Assembly (NCBI GenBank): GCA_010645155.1
Contig: JAAGOF010000252.1
Coordinates: 592,662 to 656,661, forward strand
Reading direction: 5' to 3'
Length of the DNA: 64,000 nucleotides
Source of the DNA: Tigriopus japonicus
Taxonomy: Eukaryota; Arthropoda; Copepoda; Harpacticoida; Harpacticidae
Positions 32,972 through 46,400 of the stretch are shown here, piece after piece. The translations under genes were made by a program, and so were the position numbers. The notes beneath the pieces were generated by a model. The model was given only the letters and a program-made list of their open reading frames with translations, searched no databases and was not told the origin of the DNA. The first letter of the stretch is position 1. The number at the start of each line of letters is the position of its first letter.

Positions 32972-35900
32972 ATGAACATGTTTGATTATGTCGTGGTTGG
33001 GGCGGGAATCAACGGTTCTTGGACGGCATTCCACCTTGCAAAGATGGGTCACAAGGTGGCGTTGTTGGAAAAGGTAGTTCACATTCAAACATTCATTAGA
33101 TTATTTCAGGATATATGTTTGAATCCATATTGTTTAGTTTCCGCTTCCTCACTCTCGAGGAAGTTCCCATGGGCAAAGTCGAATTATTCGGAAAGCCTAT
33201 CCGGAACCTTTCTTTAATGAAATGATGCATTCGGCGTATCAACAATGGCATGACCTCGAGGAAAAAGTAGGCATGGAATTGATGGTGTAAGTATTGTTTT
33301 CAAATCTTTCTACAAAAAGACAAAATGTTATTTAATTAAAGGATTGGACAAATTTTTGAATTCTATTCCTGACCAACCCACTATTCAAGGGTTGTACAGA
33401 TCTGCCAACAGTAACTCATTGGCAGATCAAATTTCATATAAACTGTAATTATATAAACTATATTAATCATTAACTCTATTTACAGGGAATCCCATTCCTT
33501 ATAACGGTATTAAAAAATCCGCCCCCCCCCCCAAAAAAATAGGATTAATGAGTTTTGAAAACAAAATCAGTGTGATTTAGAGTCCATCTCTATCTACTCA
33601 AACTTAAAACATCGGCTTAAAAATGCCGAAGCGTCAAGAATTTTCAAAGTAAGAATTAAATTTTCAAGGTTGCATTTCTGGTGATGAAAAATATTGCGAG
33701 GGATTTTTTTGTTTTTTTTTTTCTTGAAAAATCGCATGTTGAGCTAATTGTTATGCTATTTTCCAAAAGATTGCCATCATTTAAATAGTTCCGTAATTAA
33801 TTTATTGCTGCCGAGCGAGTACCGACTAGAAAGGCAATATATATAAGAGTCAAATAAAGTCAAAACGATTTCTTGGGTTGTATGATTGCTCAAAACAAAA
33901 AGCAAACGCACGCGTAAGTATCATTTAAGAAGATAATTAGTTGTTTCGTAAAGGGAGAGTGTCAAAAATTGCAACCATTAAAACGTGTCGAAATTGTTTC
34001 TTTTAGCTCCAATATTCTTTCTTTTAACATACGTTTGGCTTTTTTTCATTGTTGTTGTCAATATCATTGTTTGAGAAAGAATTAGAAGTTAGCCATTTTG
34101 AAGTATTTCCAGGACAAGACAATCATATTTATGCCAAAACCGATCATCAAACTTCTGCCTACTATTTGGATATAGTATACCCTAATAAGGAATTTCTTCT
34201 TAGCCATTTAGCCATTTTCACCAACGGTTAAATATAGCAAAGCTTAATCTATTCTCTTTTTGACAAAGCTTTGGTTGCGGATTGTACTACGTATCTTATT
34301 TTTCAACAACAAGATTATGGTTGTTTTTAAGAGGAAAGCAACTTTGTTAAGCCTGTTTGAAAATGTTATTGAATTCGGTTTACAAACCAGACCAATGGAA
34401 TTACTCTGTTTCGGAGACGATAATGGAACCATCACGTCTACTATTCAAACTTTGAAGAAAGCCAAACATCCGAGCAAAGTGCAATTCTTGAGCAAAGCAG
34501 AGTTGAGGCAAATTTTTCCGGATATTCACTTCGAAGGGGACACTGTGCAAGGTCTGATCGACCTTGAAGGTGGGGTGTTAAGGGCAGACAAGGCCTTGTC
34601 AGCAATACAGGTGAGCAAATTTTCCTTCCGTTTGTGTTTCTCACTAACCGTACCATTTTATTCCCCATTGATTTTAGAAAGTTGCAATTGAGTTAGGAGT
34701 AACAATTCAGGATAGCACTGAGCTCGTGGATTTGGAATGGGTTAATGATAACTTAGTTAAAATCGAAGGAAAAGGCCAAAAAGGAACCTGCCAATTTAGC
34801 GCTAAAGGAGTCGTTCTTTGTGCGGGTCCTTGGTCGATTCAAGTTTTGGAAAAGATTGGGTAAAAATTTGGACACAGGTTTTTAAAACCATTTTGTTAAT
34901 ACTGACATTCTTTGTCTTGCTAGTATGCCAGTGGACATGAAAGTATGGAAGATACCTGTAACCTATTTTCCTTACAAGCGGTTCATGACAAAAACATTTA
35001 CTTTTGATGATGGAGTGGAGCATTTCTATGGAGTTCCTGATCTGGAATATCCTGGCTTGGTCAAGGTATGATGTTTTCTGTTGTTCTTTTTATTAATGTC
35101 CTGTGCTCCTTTCAGAGCTTGAACAAACAAATAATAATGCTCCCTCCATTATTGAATACACAATGTAAAGAAGTGAACCGTGAAGAGAAGTTCCTATTGT
35201 CATAACATTTCGAATCAAACATCCTGCCTACTCTGATACAATTTTTGTCAGTCAGTTTTTGGGCATATCTTTATTTGACTAATATGTGAAATTATGGAGG
35301 TCAAAATACTTGTTTGTCCATTGAGTGTCCAATCTTTGACGCCCAAATGCCATCCATACCAAACCATTGCCTATGTATCCCTGTTCACTTCGGGCTAATA
35401 ACCTTGGTCAAAAGGTAAAAGACAACTTGAACACATTAAAAGGGAACTAAGGAATGTTCAATGCTCTTTTGCCCAAAAGCATTAACATCTAACCTTTAAA
35501 ACATGATTCTTTCGAATAAAATAACATTTTTAAATACTTTAATTGACCTCAAAGCAAAGAATTTACACTTTCTCTATTTCTCATTTTAGATTTGTGGTCA
35601 TATTGGTGATGAAACTGATCCTGATGAACGGGACCAATGTGATTCCACACTCACCAAAGAAAAGTTGATAAGCTTTGTTAAAAAAACGTTTCCAACCGTC
35701 GATCCCAGGGCTGTCATTGAAGAATCATGCCTTTACACGGTAATACTTTCCCTTTCTGTAAATAATTTTCAAAGCAAATCGTGTTTATTATTCGTAATTA
35801 TTTATGTTATAGATGTCTCCTGACGAGGTACCAGTTCTGGATTGTCATCCCAGGCACAAAAACATCGTCGTGGGATGTGGGTTCTCGGGAACTGGATTCA

Positions 35901-35995
35901 AATTGGGACCCGTTACTGGCGAGATTTTGGCCACATTGGTCACCAACGAGAATCCACCTTTTGATCTGAAGCCATTTCGTTATGATCGCTTTTGA
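32972..35995 (+). CDS. sarcosine/pipecolate oxidase-like, copy B (no PTS1)
   Basis: Exons 32,972-33,073; 33,138-33,286; 34,391-34,610; 34,678-34,859; 34,924-35,065; 35,590-35,739; 35,813-35,995 give 375 aa. Exon sizes and phases match copy A except exon 4 (+3 nt) and a shorter last exon. The start at 32,972 ([12 protein letters not shown]) puts the Rossmann motif where copy A has it; the upstream in-frame Met residues lie in the 5' leader. Conserved: [19 protein letters not shown] (His45, Arg49, Arg52), Cys312 in ESCLYT, Lys345 in GFSGTGFK. The protein ends PFRYDRF, so the SKL signal of copy A is absent. It is probably cytosolic or imported another way, or diverged in role. Intron 2 holds a LINE 3' end. 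AATAAA lies at 36,099. Confidence 0.92.
33330..33540 (+). mobile_element. LINE 3' end in intron 2 of PIPOX copy B
   Basis: Starts in the last RT-ORF codons (aaggattggacaaattttt; peptide [18 protein letters not shown]) and ends gcggtattaaaaaatccg followed by a C-run and A-run. It is 5'-truncated and in the same orientation as the host gene. Confidence 0.75.
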
Positions 35996-36098
35996 TGATC
36001 ATTATTGTTCCTTAAGATAGACGGGTTACCTAACTAATCTTGTAAATTTTGAGGTGGTTTACATATACAAACAGGTGAAAATCTGCATATTTTGGTCC

Positions 36099-36104
36099 AA
36101 TAAA
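36099..36104 (+). terminator. poly(A) signal of PIPOX copy B
   Basis: AATAAA lies 104 bp after the stop codon. Confidence 0.5.
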
Positions 36105-36109
36105 TGTTT

Positions 36110-38069
36110 GAAATTTCATATGTTGGTAATACAAAGTGCGTCATTTCAATCTGCCGCCACTTTGGAGTGAAGTCATTCATTCTTTATCCAAGCCATTTAC
36201 CAGGCATGCCATTCTTAGTCTAATCCGCTCAGAAAAGGACACTTGTAAGATTTCTGAGCTTTACTAACGTGCCTCTGAGAACTGTGAAGAATACCATACG
36301 TTAACCATCATATTGAGTTTATCTACAACTATGAGGCTGCTGGGTATCAGAAATCTACGAAAGGACCAAAAAGAATGAAAACCTGGCTGACAAGGTCCAA
36401 AAGTGGTGGATGAGAATGCCGTGTTGTCAATTCAGGGCGCGAATTGGGCTTCCCTGAAGTAAAAGTGGGACAACTTATCGATATAAAAATTGCTCCATTA
36501 CGTCTTAGAAACCAGAGGAAAAAAGTTATTGAAGATCGGTCTACTCACTCCCATGCCAGAGCTTTTTCCAATGGCTGGGCTTTTGCGGTGGATTCAAATC
36601 ACGCATACTTTTGGAGGGATCATAATTTACCATTTGTTGGACTTTGTCAGCCAGAGCCATCTTTCATTTTGGTCCTTTTTTGATTCTCAACAGCCTCATA
36701 ATTGTAGTCAGATAAACTCAAAAAAGCCGATTTCTGATATTTCTCAGAGTTCTCAGTGGTAGCTTAGTAATGCTCAAAAACCTCACCTCGCGTCTTTTTT
36801 CTGCGCTTCCGATCAGTTTTGCCATTAAGGCCAAATTGGGTTTCATCAAAATTTGGCCAAAATTCGGTTTCGTACTTTCACAAAAGCCTAACGTTTCCAG
36901 TTTCTATCAAATATAATGCATGATATTTTGCCTTGCTGATACATCTTGAAATTCCACTGAATTTTTGACTACATTACTATAGAGTCCTTTAAGCGCAACC
37001 AGTGAAATGGAAAGCACCTGCAACCTTTGAGCTTTAATACGCAAATTTTTTGTCCTTACTTGTTATTCTACGTATTTCATGTTGCAAAATTGTATGTTTT
37101 GTAAGTCACCAAGTCATTGTGTAGCCTGATTGCTCCAAAAATATTCATGGAAAAAGGCCGACAGAAAACATATATTTTCATTCAAATAGACCATCTTATC
37201 ACTGATGGCAGCATTCCTGATTTTAGTGAGGCAAGGACCCTCCAGCACTGCTCTAGGGTCCTTGCATGAGGCATGAAATTCAGGGCAGCAGAAGTAAAAA
37301 TGTTCAGAGCGGCAAATATAAAAATAGGGATTCAATGATAAAATAACATTGATAAGAGTGTACAACATCCATGGATCATATTTTCTTTGACACTAATAAC
37401 CACATGATTGAAAGAATATCATGTTACTTAACACTTTCAACGCAATAAAAAATTCTGATCCTGAGTGCTCTGAAGTGATGCAACGGGTAATTTTGCTTAT
37501 TAGAATGAGGATGGCGTGCTTTTTCAAAGATTCTGGGAATTTAAATTTTTCAATTGGTTTAAGAGTATTCAGGGTGTGTCCACGTCTGTGTTACTTTTCT
37601 TGTCTGAATGTCTAGAGTCTGGAGCTAGTGAAGAAATGCAATATATATGGGAATAATGTTGCTTCTTCCTATAGCTTGAAATCATACCATTAATCAGTAA
37701 GAATTGATTCATCATTCAATGCCTTGTTAATTTCTCCATAAAAATTGAATTGTTAATCTTTTGGTTGAAGGCAAGATTCTTTCTACATTCTTGGGATTCT
37801 TCCAGGGGATTCTTTCCTTTGCATGATGATGTAAATATTTTTCTCTGTTCTTTCTTTCTTCTGTTCTGTCTTTTTCATTACTTAACAGCCCTGTTTTGTC
37901 TAAAGAACCCCAGTTAAGTGTTGAAAACAGATAGAGAAAAAAGAGAAAAGAGAAAATTTATACCATTACACAAAGGGAAGAGGGCCCTGGAATAATCCCA
38001 GTGATAAAAACTATGTTAATCACAAAAGATGAAAAATTATTATCAAAAAGCAAGACGGATGATCAGTCT
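36110..38069. other. spacer between PIPOX copies B and C, no gene recognised
   Basis: The frames at 36,444-36,762 (79-90 aa, overlapping each other in two plus-strand frames) and 37,114-37,368 (minus) have no motif. Part of 36,170-36,700 reads like a decayed transposase in several frames, but I could not fix a family. Confidence 0.3.
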
Positions 38070-38195
38070 TTCAATCTTTCTCACGCGAGGTTGCTAGCTT
38101 TAGGTTTGCCATGACACCTCACATAGTACAACATCTTGCAAAATCAAGAAGCAAGTTCCTTCTACATAGAGCCCCTGAGCCAAAGACGAATAAAG

Positions 38196-39580
38196 CAGGG
38201 CTGCCAGATGGCGGTTTGGCCCGCCAGATTTTGGTGTATCTGGCGGTTTGAGGCCTCGTCTGGCGGCGAGATTTTTTATTTGGCAGGACTGAAAAATCTG
38301 GCGGTCTTCGTTACAGTCTGGCGTTGGGAAATTTCTGTTTGGCGGGGAAGAACATTTTGACAAGTTTCTGGCGGTATTTAACTGAAAATCGTGAAATTTG
38401 GCGCATTTTCTTTAATATTGTAAGATTAGTCAAGGATTAGTTACAAAAAATAATGTGACCATTTTTTTGGCCCATCTCTTTCGTTTTTCTCTTTTTTAAG
38501 TTAACTTTCCTGCAATTTCAGATAAACAACCAAAAGTAGCGCTTATAATAATCATAATTTATACATTCTGATATGAAAATCTCATAATTAATATGAGCAA
38601 GTGCTGGGCCGTTGAAACTAGTATTGGTAAACTTGAAGATTTTAGCAAATAGAAGATGCTTTTCAAGCTGAAAAAGGGGCAAGCAAAATGCGCTAGATTG
38701 AAAAAAAAAATGTTCTGGCATTGTAAAGAAAGTATGTTGGGATGAAAAAATATATGCTTGAATGGTAAACAAAGTCTGTTGGGATGAAAAAATATATGCT
38801 TGAATGGTAAACAAAGTGTGTTGGGATTAAAAAAGTATATGCTTGAATGGTAAACAAAGTTTGTTGGGATGAAAAAATATATGCTTGAATGGTAAACAAA
38901 GTGTGTTGGGATGAAAAAATATATGCTTGAATGGTAAACAAAGTGTATTGGAATGGCAAATCAATTTTTTGCAGTGACAATATCAAATGTCAAAGAAACT
39001 GAAGAGTTTTTAAGGAAAAACAAAAAGGCTTTAAAAAATACGATTTTGCGTGTTTCTGTTGGGTAAATCATGGCTATTGAAGTGCAAGAAATGCCAAAAA
39101 ATCCAAATTAATAAATATTTGGGTAAAAGGTCAAACAACTAATACACAAAATTTCCAAATATTTTAACTACTTACAAAAGCAACATTTTTTGGGTACAAA
39201 ACATTTCGAAAGTTTCACGCTCATGATTATTAGCTTGAATATGATGATGGTTTGCTTTATTTTTTTACTTATTTGGTCTTACTGATAAACTCAAATTCAA
39301 AGTCTCATTTTATCTAAATGAGAGCAAATGTGTGCGAAAAATGTGCCTTATTAAATTGCATCAACCAAAACGATGCTTGATAAGTTCAACTCAGCTATCT
39401 TTATTGATGAAAGGTTAGTACATGATATGTCTGCTCTAGAACAAATTCATAATGAAGGAACTGGAATCAGGCGTTATTCTGGCGTTTTTTTGAAAAAAAA
39501 ATCTGGCGGCGAATTTCGATATCTGGCGTTTTTGACAGGTTGATCTGGCGTTTTTGGTCTCCAATTACCTGGCAGCCCTG
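38196..39580. mobile_element. non-autonomous hAT element with many ctggcg subterminal repeats
   Basis: The ends are cagggctgccag inverted repeats. The 8-bp duplication gaataaag is perfect (38,188-38,195 and 39,581-39,588) and confirmed by the empty-site copy. Both subterminal zones are packed with tctggcg motifs (38,200-38,400 and 39,475-39,560), likely transposase-binding sites. It has no transposase frame. The interior contains a 42-bp minisatellite. Confidence 0.9.
38712..38955. repeat. 42-bp minisatellite, about five to six units
   Basis: The unit core tatatgcttgaatggtaaac recurs at 38,751, 38,793, 38,836, 38,878 and 38,920 (spacing 42, 42/43, 42, 42), with a degenerate first unit. Because 42 is a multiple of three, long spurious open frames appear on the minus strand. 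These are not genes. Confidence 0.9.
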
Positions 39581-39730
39581 GAATAAAGCAAGGGGCACCA
39601 TTTGCGTTCAACTTCAGAAGAAAGCCTATTTCCTCATAGCATTCAACCGACAAATGATAGACCCTGAAGGCTAATTGGCAATCTAGTTGGGCAACCTATC
39701 GTGAATATGATTGGAGATTGGATTGTTTCC

Positions 39731-40495
39731 ATCACTATTCAACACTCTACCCCCTTCTCTATACAATTCATCAAAAATTCAAGTTTGTTCTAGTTTGAAC
39801 TGGATTGAGCTGAAGAGAGGGTAAGTGATTTCGTCGGTCAATCAGAGGCAAGAAAAAAGGTTGATAAATTCTAATTCCCTTTCTTTCCTGTTTGAGACGT
39901 TCGTTGAATTGCTGAAATCCTTTCACAGGATTTGAAGCACCATGAATCACGACAACAAAACCTTAATTTTTATGTCCATCACAAAAAAATTGTATAACCG
40001 GTTTTCCTTACTCCAATTACCAAAAAAGGATCAAACCAGTGCATACATAAAACTACTTAAAACCAAAGATCAAAATCCAAGTACGTGATAACATTCTTTT
40101 AACCCATTGTTTACAAGTAATTTGACATTTTTTTCTTGGTCCAAGGTGGGCCTCGGTCCAAAAAGTTGTTGAACTTTGGTCTAAATTTTACACCTTCTCT
40201 CACGAGGTTTACAGTAGTTTTTTCCAACAAGGTGTTTGTTTTTGTTTTAATTTTGCTTTTCCAACGACATTTAGTGCTGTTTAAGTACTGAAACTAATTT
40301 CATTATGTGCAAAATCTGAGGTCGCACTGTTTCCGTTGCCTAAGCAAGATTTTTTGATGTCATATGTTTCCCGTTCTACAAAAAGTTCATTGATTTTCGG
40401 TGAACTGTATGACATCCAAAAACTGGAATTCCCGAAACATCTACCTCGCTACCAACTGCGAGTAAATTTGACAGTCGTACAAAATTGTGTCCAAG
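39731..40495. other. 5' region of PIPOX copy C
   Basis: No coding sequence recognised apart from the leader directly upstream of the ATG, which is homologous to that of copy B. I see no convincing TATA box. Confidence 0.35.
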
Positions 40496-43400
40496 ATGAA
40501 CACGTTTGATTATATCGTAATTGGAGCTGGAATTAATGGGTCCTGGACGGCATATCACTTGGCAAAAATGGGGCATAAAGTGATGATCTTGGAAAAGGTT
40601 GGACAATTTGAACAAAAATCGCATAATGTTTGTCAATGATTGAAATCCATTCTTTAGTTCCCTCTTCCTCACTCTCGAGGAAGTTCCCATGGACAAAGCC
40701 GAATCATTAGGAAAGTCTATGCACAACCGTTCTTCCATGATATGATGCCCTCAGCCTACCAACAATGGCATGAACTCGAGGAAAAATTAGGAACGGAATT
40801 AATGGTGTAAGTAATTCTTTCAACACCCTAAAGACCAAAACTTCGAGGTAGAAAAATTGCCGCAAGCCAGAGTTTGGAGGCCAATTTTAAAGTTTAAGAA
40901 AGAAAAGCCGCTCCTGAAAAATAGTGAATAGAACTTAAATTAGTGATGGACCGAAAGGGCTCATAACTGAAACCGAAAGTTGCGGCCGAAAGAGGGATTA
41001 ACCGAAACCGAAACCGAAAGCAGCTGACTACAAAATTGTAAAAATGCAAAATCCACCTGAAAAAAATAATTTTCTTATGTGTTCGATGTTGGGTAGGTCG
41101 CAGGTTTTGAAAAATCGGGAAACTTGAATTTCAGTGGTTTTTGGACGAAAAATTTTTCGATTTTGTTGTCAAACTCTGCCCTTTATAGTGCATGTCTGCT
41201 TTCGGTTTCGGTAGGCATAACCAAAACCAAAACCGAAATTTTGGCCGAAATTTCGGCCGAAACCGCTTTCGGTCCATCACTAACTTATATCCAATCAGTT
41301 CTATACACTGATATTTCCTTTGTTTGTTTTTGGCTTTAGTTTGCGCCAAGGCAAGTCACAAGAATAATTTAAATATTGACTTTAGGCATACTTTAAGCCT
41401 GATAATGTATTATTTCAATAATTGTTTAGGAAAGACAATTACTGGGCATTAATTAATATTCATATGAAGTTATGCTAAAACCAAAAGAGCTTTAAGAAGG
41501 TAAAAAAAATGTTGAAAGTCAATGGATACTAGAAATATGCATCTCCAGGCACCAAACAAATCACCTACAGTTCCGTATTGGGAGGACTTCTTCAAGCTTA
41601 CATTTGTGTATAGATTTCTTGATTTCTTGATTATTTGACGTCCAAAAGGCACATACATAGAATAGTACAAAAACCGGTTTGTGATCAATTCCTTTGATTA
41701 AAAAAATATATTTTTTTATTCTAAGGAGTTATGACATATAACGTTAAATCTAGGTTTGATTCTAATGGCTGACATCTGATTGTTAAATGGTTGTACAGTT
41801 TTCTAGCATATAGCATAATAAATACTCTGAAAACACAAACTAGTTTCCCTTTTGTTGACAAGTCATATTCACAGTTTCAAATGTGACCTTCACTTTCCAG
41901 GCCAATGGAATGTCTCTACTATGGAGACAACAATGGAACCATAATTGAAGCAATTGAAACTATGAAAAACTCCCAGCATAAGACTAAAGTGCAATTCTTA
42001 AACAAAGCTGAGTTGATGGAAACTTTTCCGGATATTCACTTCGAAGGGGACTCAGTTCAAGGTATGATTGACCTTGAAGGAGGGGTGTTAAGGGCAGACA
42101 AGGCCTTGTCAGCAATACAGGTGAGCAAATTTTCCTTCCATTTATGTTTCTCACTAGCTGTATAATTTTATTCTCCATTGTTTTTAGAAAGTTGTAATTG
42201 AGTTAGGAGTGACGATTCAGGATAGCACTGAGCTCGTGGATTTGGAATGGGTTAACGATAACTTAGTAAAAATCGAAGGAAAAGGTCAAAAAGGAACCTG
42301 CCAATATAGCGCTAAAGGAGTTGTTCTTTGTGCGGGTCCTTGGTCAATTAAAGTTTTGGAAAAGATTGGGTAAATATTTAGAAACAAGTTTCCTAAACCA
42401 TTTTGTTAATACCGACATTCTTTGTCTTGCTAGTATGCCAGTGGACATGAAAGTATGGAAGATACCCGTAACCTATTTTCCTTACGAACGGTTTATGGGA
42501 AAAACGTTCCTCTTTGATAATGATGTGGATGATTTCTACGGAGTTCCTGACTTGGAATATCCTGGCTTGGTCAAGGTATTATGTTTGGCGTTGTGCCCAA
42601 AAGCTTCAGCTTTCAGCTCCAAAAAGCATTTTAACCAATCAAATGATAACATTCTGAAATCAAATATTAGGAAAATAATGATGGAACCTCATAATAATAT
42701 CGATTTAAATTGAAAGGGTAGTTGTTAGAGGAGTGAGGTAAGCCTTTTATTTCTATGGTTTGGTTAAAATGGATCTATGTAATCCAACTAATTCAGCTGG
42801 GGATTCTGGGGCCAAAATGGCTAGGGATGCGCCAGAGTCGAGACTAACCCTTTAAAAACTTGATTGGGTGTTGGTCACAAACAAAACGGTCACAATAAAA
42901 ACGTCACACGGTAAAAACGTCACACGGTAAAAACGTCACACAGTAAAAAAGTGACAGTGAAAAATCACTTTTCAATGGATGTTGTGTTCCAACCGGAATT
43001 TCTTAAAATCCCCTTGGGCAGATCCCGAATAAAAGTGTAATTTTGACTCCAGAGGGGCATGGGAACACCATCATCCATGGTCCCATGGTCCGTCGGATTC
43101 AGGGCGGGTTGAGACCATTGTTCTAAAAAATGTTGGGAATGACTTCCTGTTGACTTATGGGACCTTTGCCTCGGCATAATTGTGTTCCAACCGGTATTTC
43201 TTAGGGTGCCATGGGACAATCTTCAATCAAGGAAGATACCAGGGTCTGTGGGTTCACTTCCTTGGTTACCTAAGAAGCTGCGTGGGTCTGTGACCTTTTT
43301 ACTGTGACTTATTTACCGTGACTTATTTACCGGACCTTTTTACTGTGACTTTTTTACTGTGACTTATTTACCGTGACTTTTTTACTGTGACTTATTTACT

Positions 43401-46400
43401 GGGACCTTTTTACTGCGACTTACTTATTGTGTGCCATCTAGACAACCCCTCACTAGCGGGTTGATCAGGAGAAGTATTTGAAAATTAATCCAGTCCTGCT
43501 TTAAAAGCTGTTAGAGGATCAGCTCCAACTAATTCCCGACGAAGACTAATGGGCAAACGATTGAACAATGAAGGACCCAATTAAGAGGAGAGGAGGACTT
43601 CATTGTTCGAAATAGCCTGGATTCCTTAGGATTTGGAGGTGCTCTCAGGGCCAAAGTAGAACCTCTACGGTCGCTACAACTCACTTCAAAACTTGAGTAA
43701 GGATAGAGCCTTTGAGATTCTATAAAATACTAGAGGGGGTGTTACCGTAAAAAACGTGTTGTCCGTTGCCAACTGTAGAGCGGACAAAAGTGCCGGAACA
43801 TTGAAATGTGTGACCAGGCAAATGACAAGCATGAAATTGATGAATCAAAGATGGTATTGAGTAATGTTTTGGGTTTTTTGTTTGTTTGTTTGTGGTGGAG
43901 TCAGAATGCAGCTTCGCAGCTACGATCTGATAGAGGCTGTCCGCCATATGGGGATATTGCCACTCCACTTGGACAAGCTAACAAGCAACCATTAATTTTT
44001 ACCTCACCCTCGGGAATGACCCCAGGTTCGCCCATTTAAGCCGTCAAGGGCCGTGACTACTGCATGTAACTGAATACCACAGGCCACTAGAACTCGGCAA
44101 GCCCGGGATCGAACTGGGGCTTGCCTAGTTTTGCATTGAAAGACAGTTCAACGCTAAATTTTGACTCCGAAGAGTTGGGTTTGTAGATTTGATTATTGCA
44201 TTGAAAGACGGTTCAAATACTAATTTTGACTCCGAAGAGTTGAGTTTGGAGGGTGGCAGTTAGCCGGGATCAAACCCCGGCTATCTGCATGACAAACCAA
44301 CGCAGTACGCACTACGCCATACCTCACCCCCTCCATGTTTTGGGTTAATTTTTGCTATTGCTAGTGGTCACTTTATTGAAAGAACCGAAGACATCACTAG
44401 GTGACCATGCCTTGGATTGAATTCTACAGCTAGGAACTTTTTTTGCCAATATATTGAAAAAGTCAATGAAAGGAAGGGCACAAATTTGTGTTGTATTAAA
44501 TTCATTTGGCGTTATGCAGGGTTAATCTAATACATGTATGGACAAAAATGAACTTTTTGGCTTACAAACGAGTTAAAAATGTTGGTCTTGATTCGCATGT
44601 TTGGTCACACTGACTGTCCGCTCAACAGTTGTAAGGGCGACATTTTCCTCACAAATTCAACGCATTCCACCCCCTTTACCAAATCAGCCTGACCAAAGCT
44701 TGCACGCTATCTAGTGATTAATAAACGATCTATGGACAAAGCCCATACATAGCTTTGTCAGGGTTCAGAGTAGTGATGGGTTTCGAACCGGGAGTGCTGC
44801 CATTTTTTACTCGGAAGTTTATCATTGTTGATTAGGGCAGGTTGTATTGAACGTTTTCAAAAAGACCTAAACAGGGACCAATTTGGCAACACTCGAACTA
44901 GTTCGATTTCGAGTTCCATCAGTAGCTATACTTTTGGATTTCGAGTTGGCAGTGCTGCCATATTTTATGACGTCTCTAGTTGAGAAGATTAGTTGGGGGT
45001 CAACTTTTTGACCTTAAAATCCAAAGTGGCAAAACTCGGCCAAAAATCCAACTCGAAACCCATCAGTAGTTCAGAGCTCTTGAAGACATTTTCCTAGTGA
45101 AACATCTTTGGACGTGCTCGACCTTTTGCAAACCTGCCGACCTCATTGGAGATCAAATGGGTTAAGCATATTCAAGCTGAGGTTGAACAATCGACTTGTA
45201 CAGAGTTAGCATCCTAACACTGTCTCTGTCCTTGAAAGTGCGATAGATCCAGCCGCATATTTGAAATGCCTACCCCACTTTTAACTGGATATGCTCATCA
45301 AACTTTCCATCTTCTTGGATTACAACTCCTAAATCCTTAATAGAAGATACCTGCTCAATATCACAACCTCCATTGTCTCAGAGTGGAACATCTAATTTCG
45401 ACGCCCCATACGCATTGTGCGGAATTTTTATCACGATTAAAGCCATGTTACTCTCGCCAACCCAAGAGTAGACTTTCTTCAAATCATCAACTAGACTTTT
45501 TGACCAGTGACTACTCCTTCCACAACTTATTTTATGTCATCAACATATGAAGAAATACTGGCTTTTGTAAGAAACTTTTTGAGTGGAGCAAAAAAGAGCA
45601 TGAACGAGCGTGGACCTAAAATGGAACCTTGTGGAACACCTGACTTAACATCATACATGTCACTAAATGGTCCATCAACCCTTATCATTTCTTTTCTTTC
45701 GCTCACGAAACTATCATTCTAATTTAGGGCCTTATTATGGATCCCAAACATTGAGTTGATTGAGCAAAAGACGAAACCATTCTATCCAGGGGGAAATGAT
45801 ATCATGGGCTTCCCAATACTCCACAAGCTTGGACTTCATGACGTTCTCAAAGACCTTTGTTTGCAATACTGAAAGTCAGAGAAATTGCTTATAGTTACGA
45901 AGAAGCGACTTGTCTCCGCTGTAAAATATTGGAACAATATGAATTACTTTTAAAGAAGAAGGAAGCATGCCCTGATCAAAGATGCGACGCACAAAGTAAC
46001 AAAAAAGAAACAAGAATCTGTGAATTCACATTCTTTGTTTTGACAATCAATCAAAACGAGAACTTTTCCTTCACTTCGCAAACTAAAACAATGAAATACC
46101 CGAGCCTATTGTGACCAGGGTTACCAGGTGGCCGAATCCACACATTTCTGGCCTTTCTGCCACACTGACCCAAGGAACAAGACTTGTTTATATTCATTGA
46201 AAAGCTGGACTATCATTCTCAGTTAATTGCAACTTTCTTTATTTTGTTTCCCGCGGGCAGCATAAAATATTTCAGAATGTGAACGTCGGTGCTTGTTTAG
46301 TTTTGTGGAAACCTATGTTTTACCTTGAAATTTGGCAAATTGTCACTTCATTCCCTTAGATTTGTCGTCATATCGGGGATGAAACTGATCCTGACGAACG

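Larger units (their letters stand above)
38070..39730. repeat. dispersed repeat split by a hAT element
   Basis: 38,070-38,195 and 39,581-39,730 together match, in inverted orientation, the continuous repeat at 29,860-30,150. The interruption is exactly the hAT element 38,196-39,580 and its 8-bp duplication. Confidence 0.82.

Noticed and set aside
36170..36762. Suspected Tc1 or other transposase relic
   Set aside because: Only vague resemblance in broken frames. No HTH, Asp motif or TIR could be identified.
38518..38986. Minus-strand ORFs of 97-98 aa with repeated FTIQAYIFSS peptides
   Set aside because: They are produced by the 42-bp minisatellite, whose period is a multiple of three. They occur within a non-autonomous hAT element and have no gene context.
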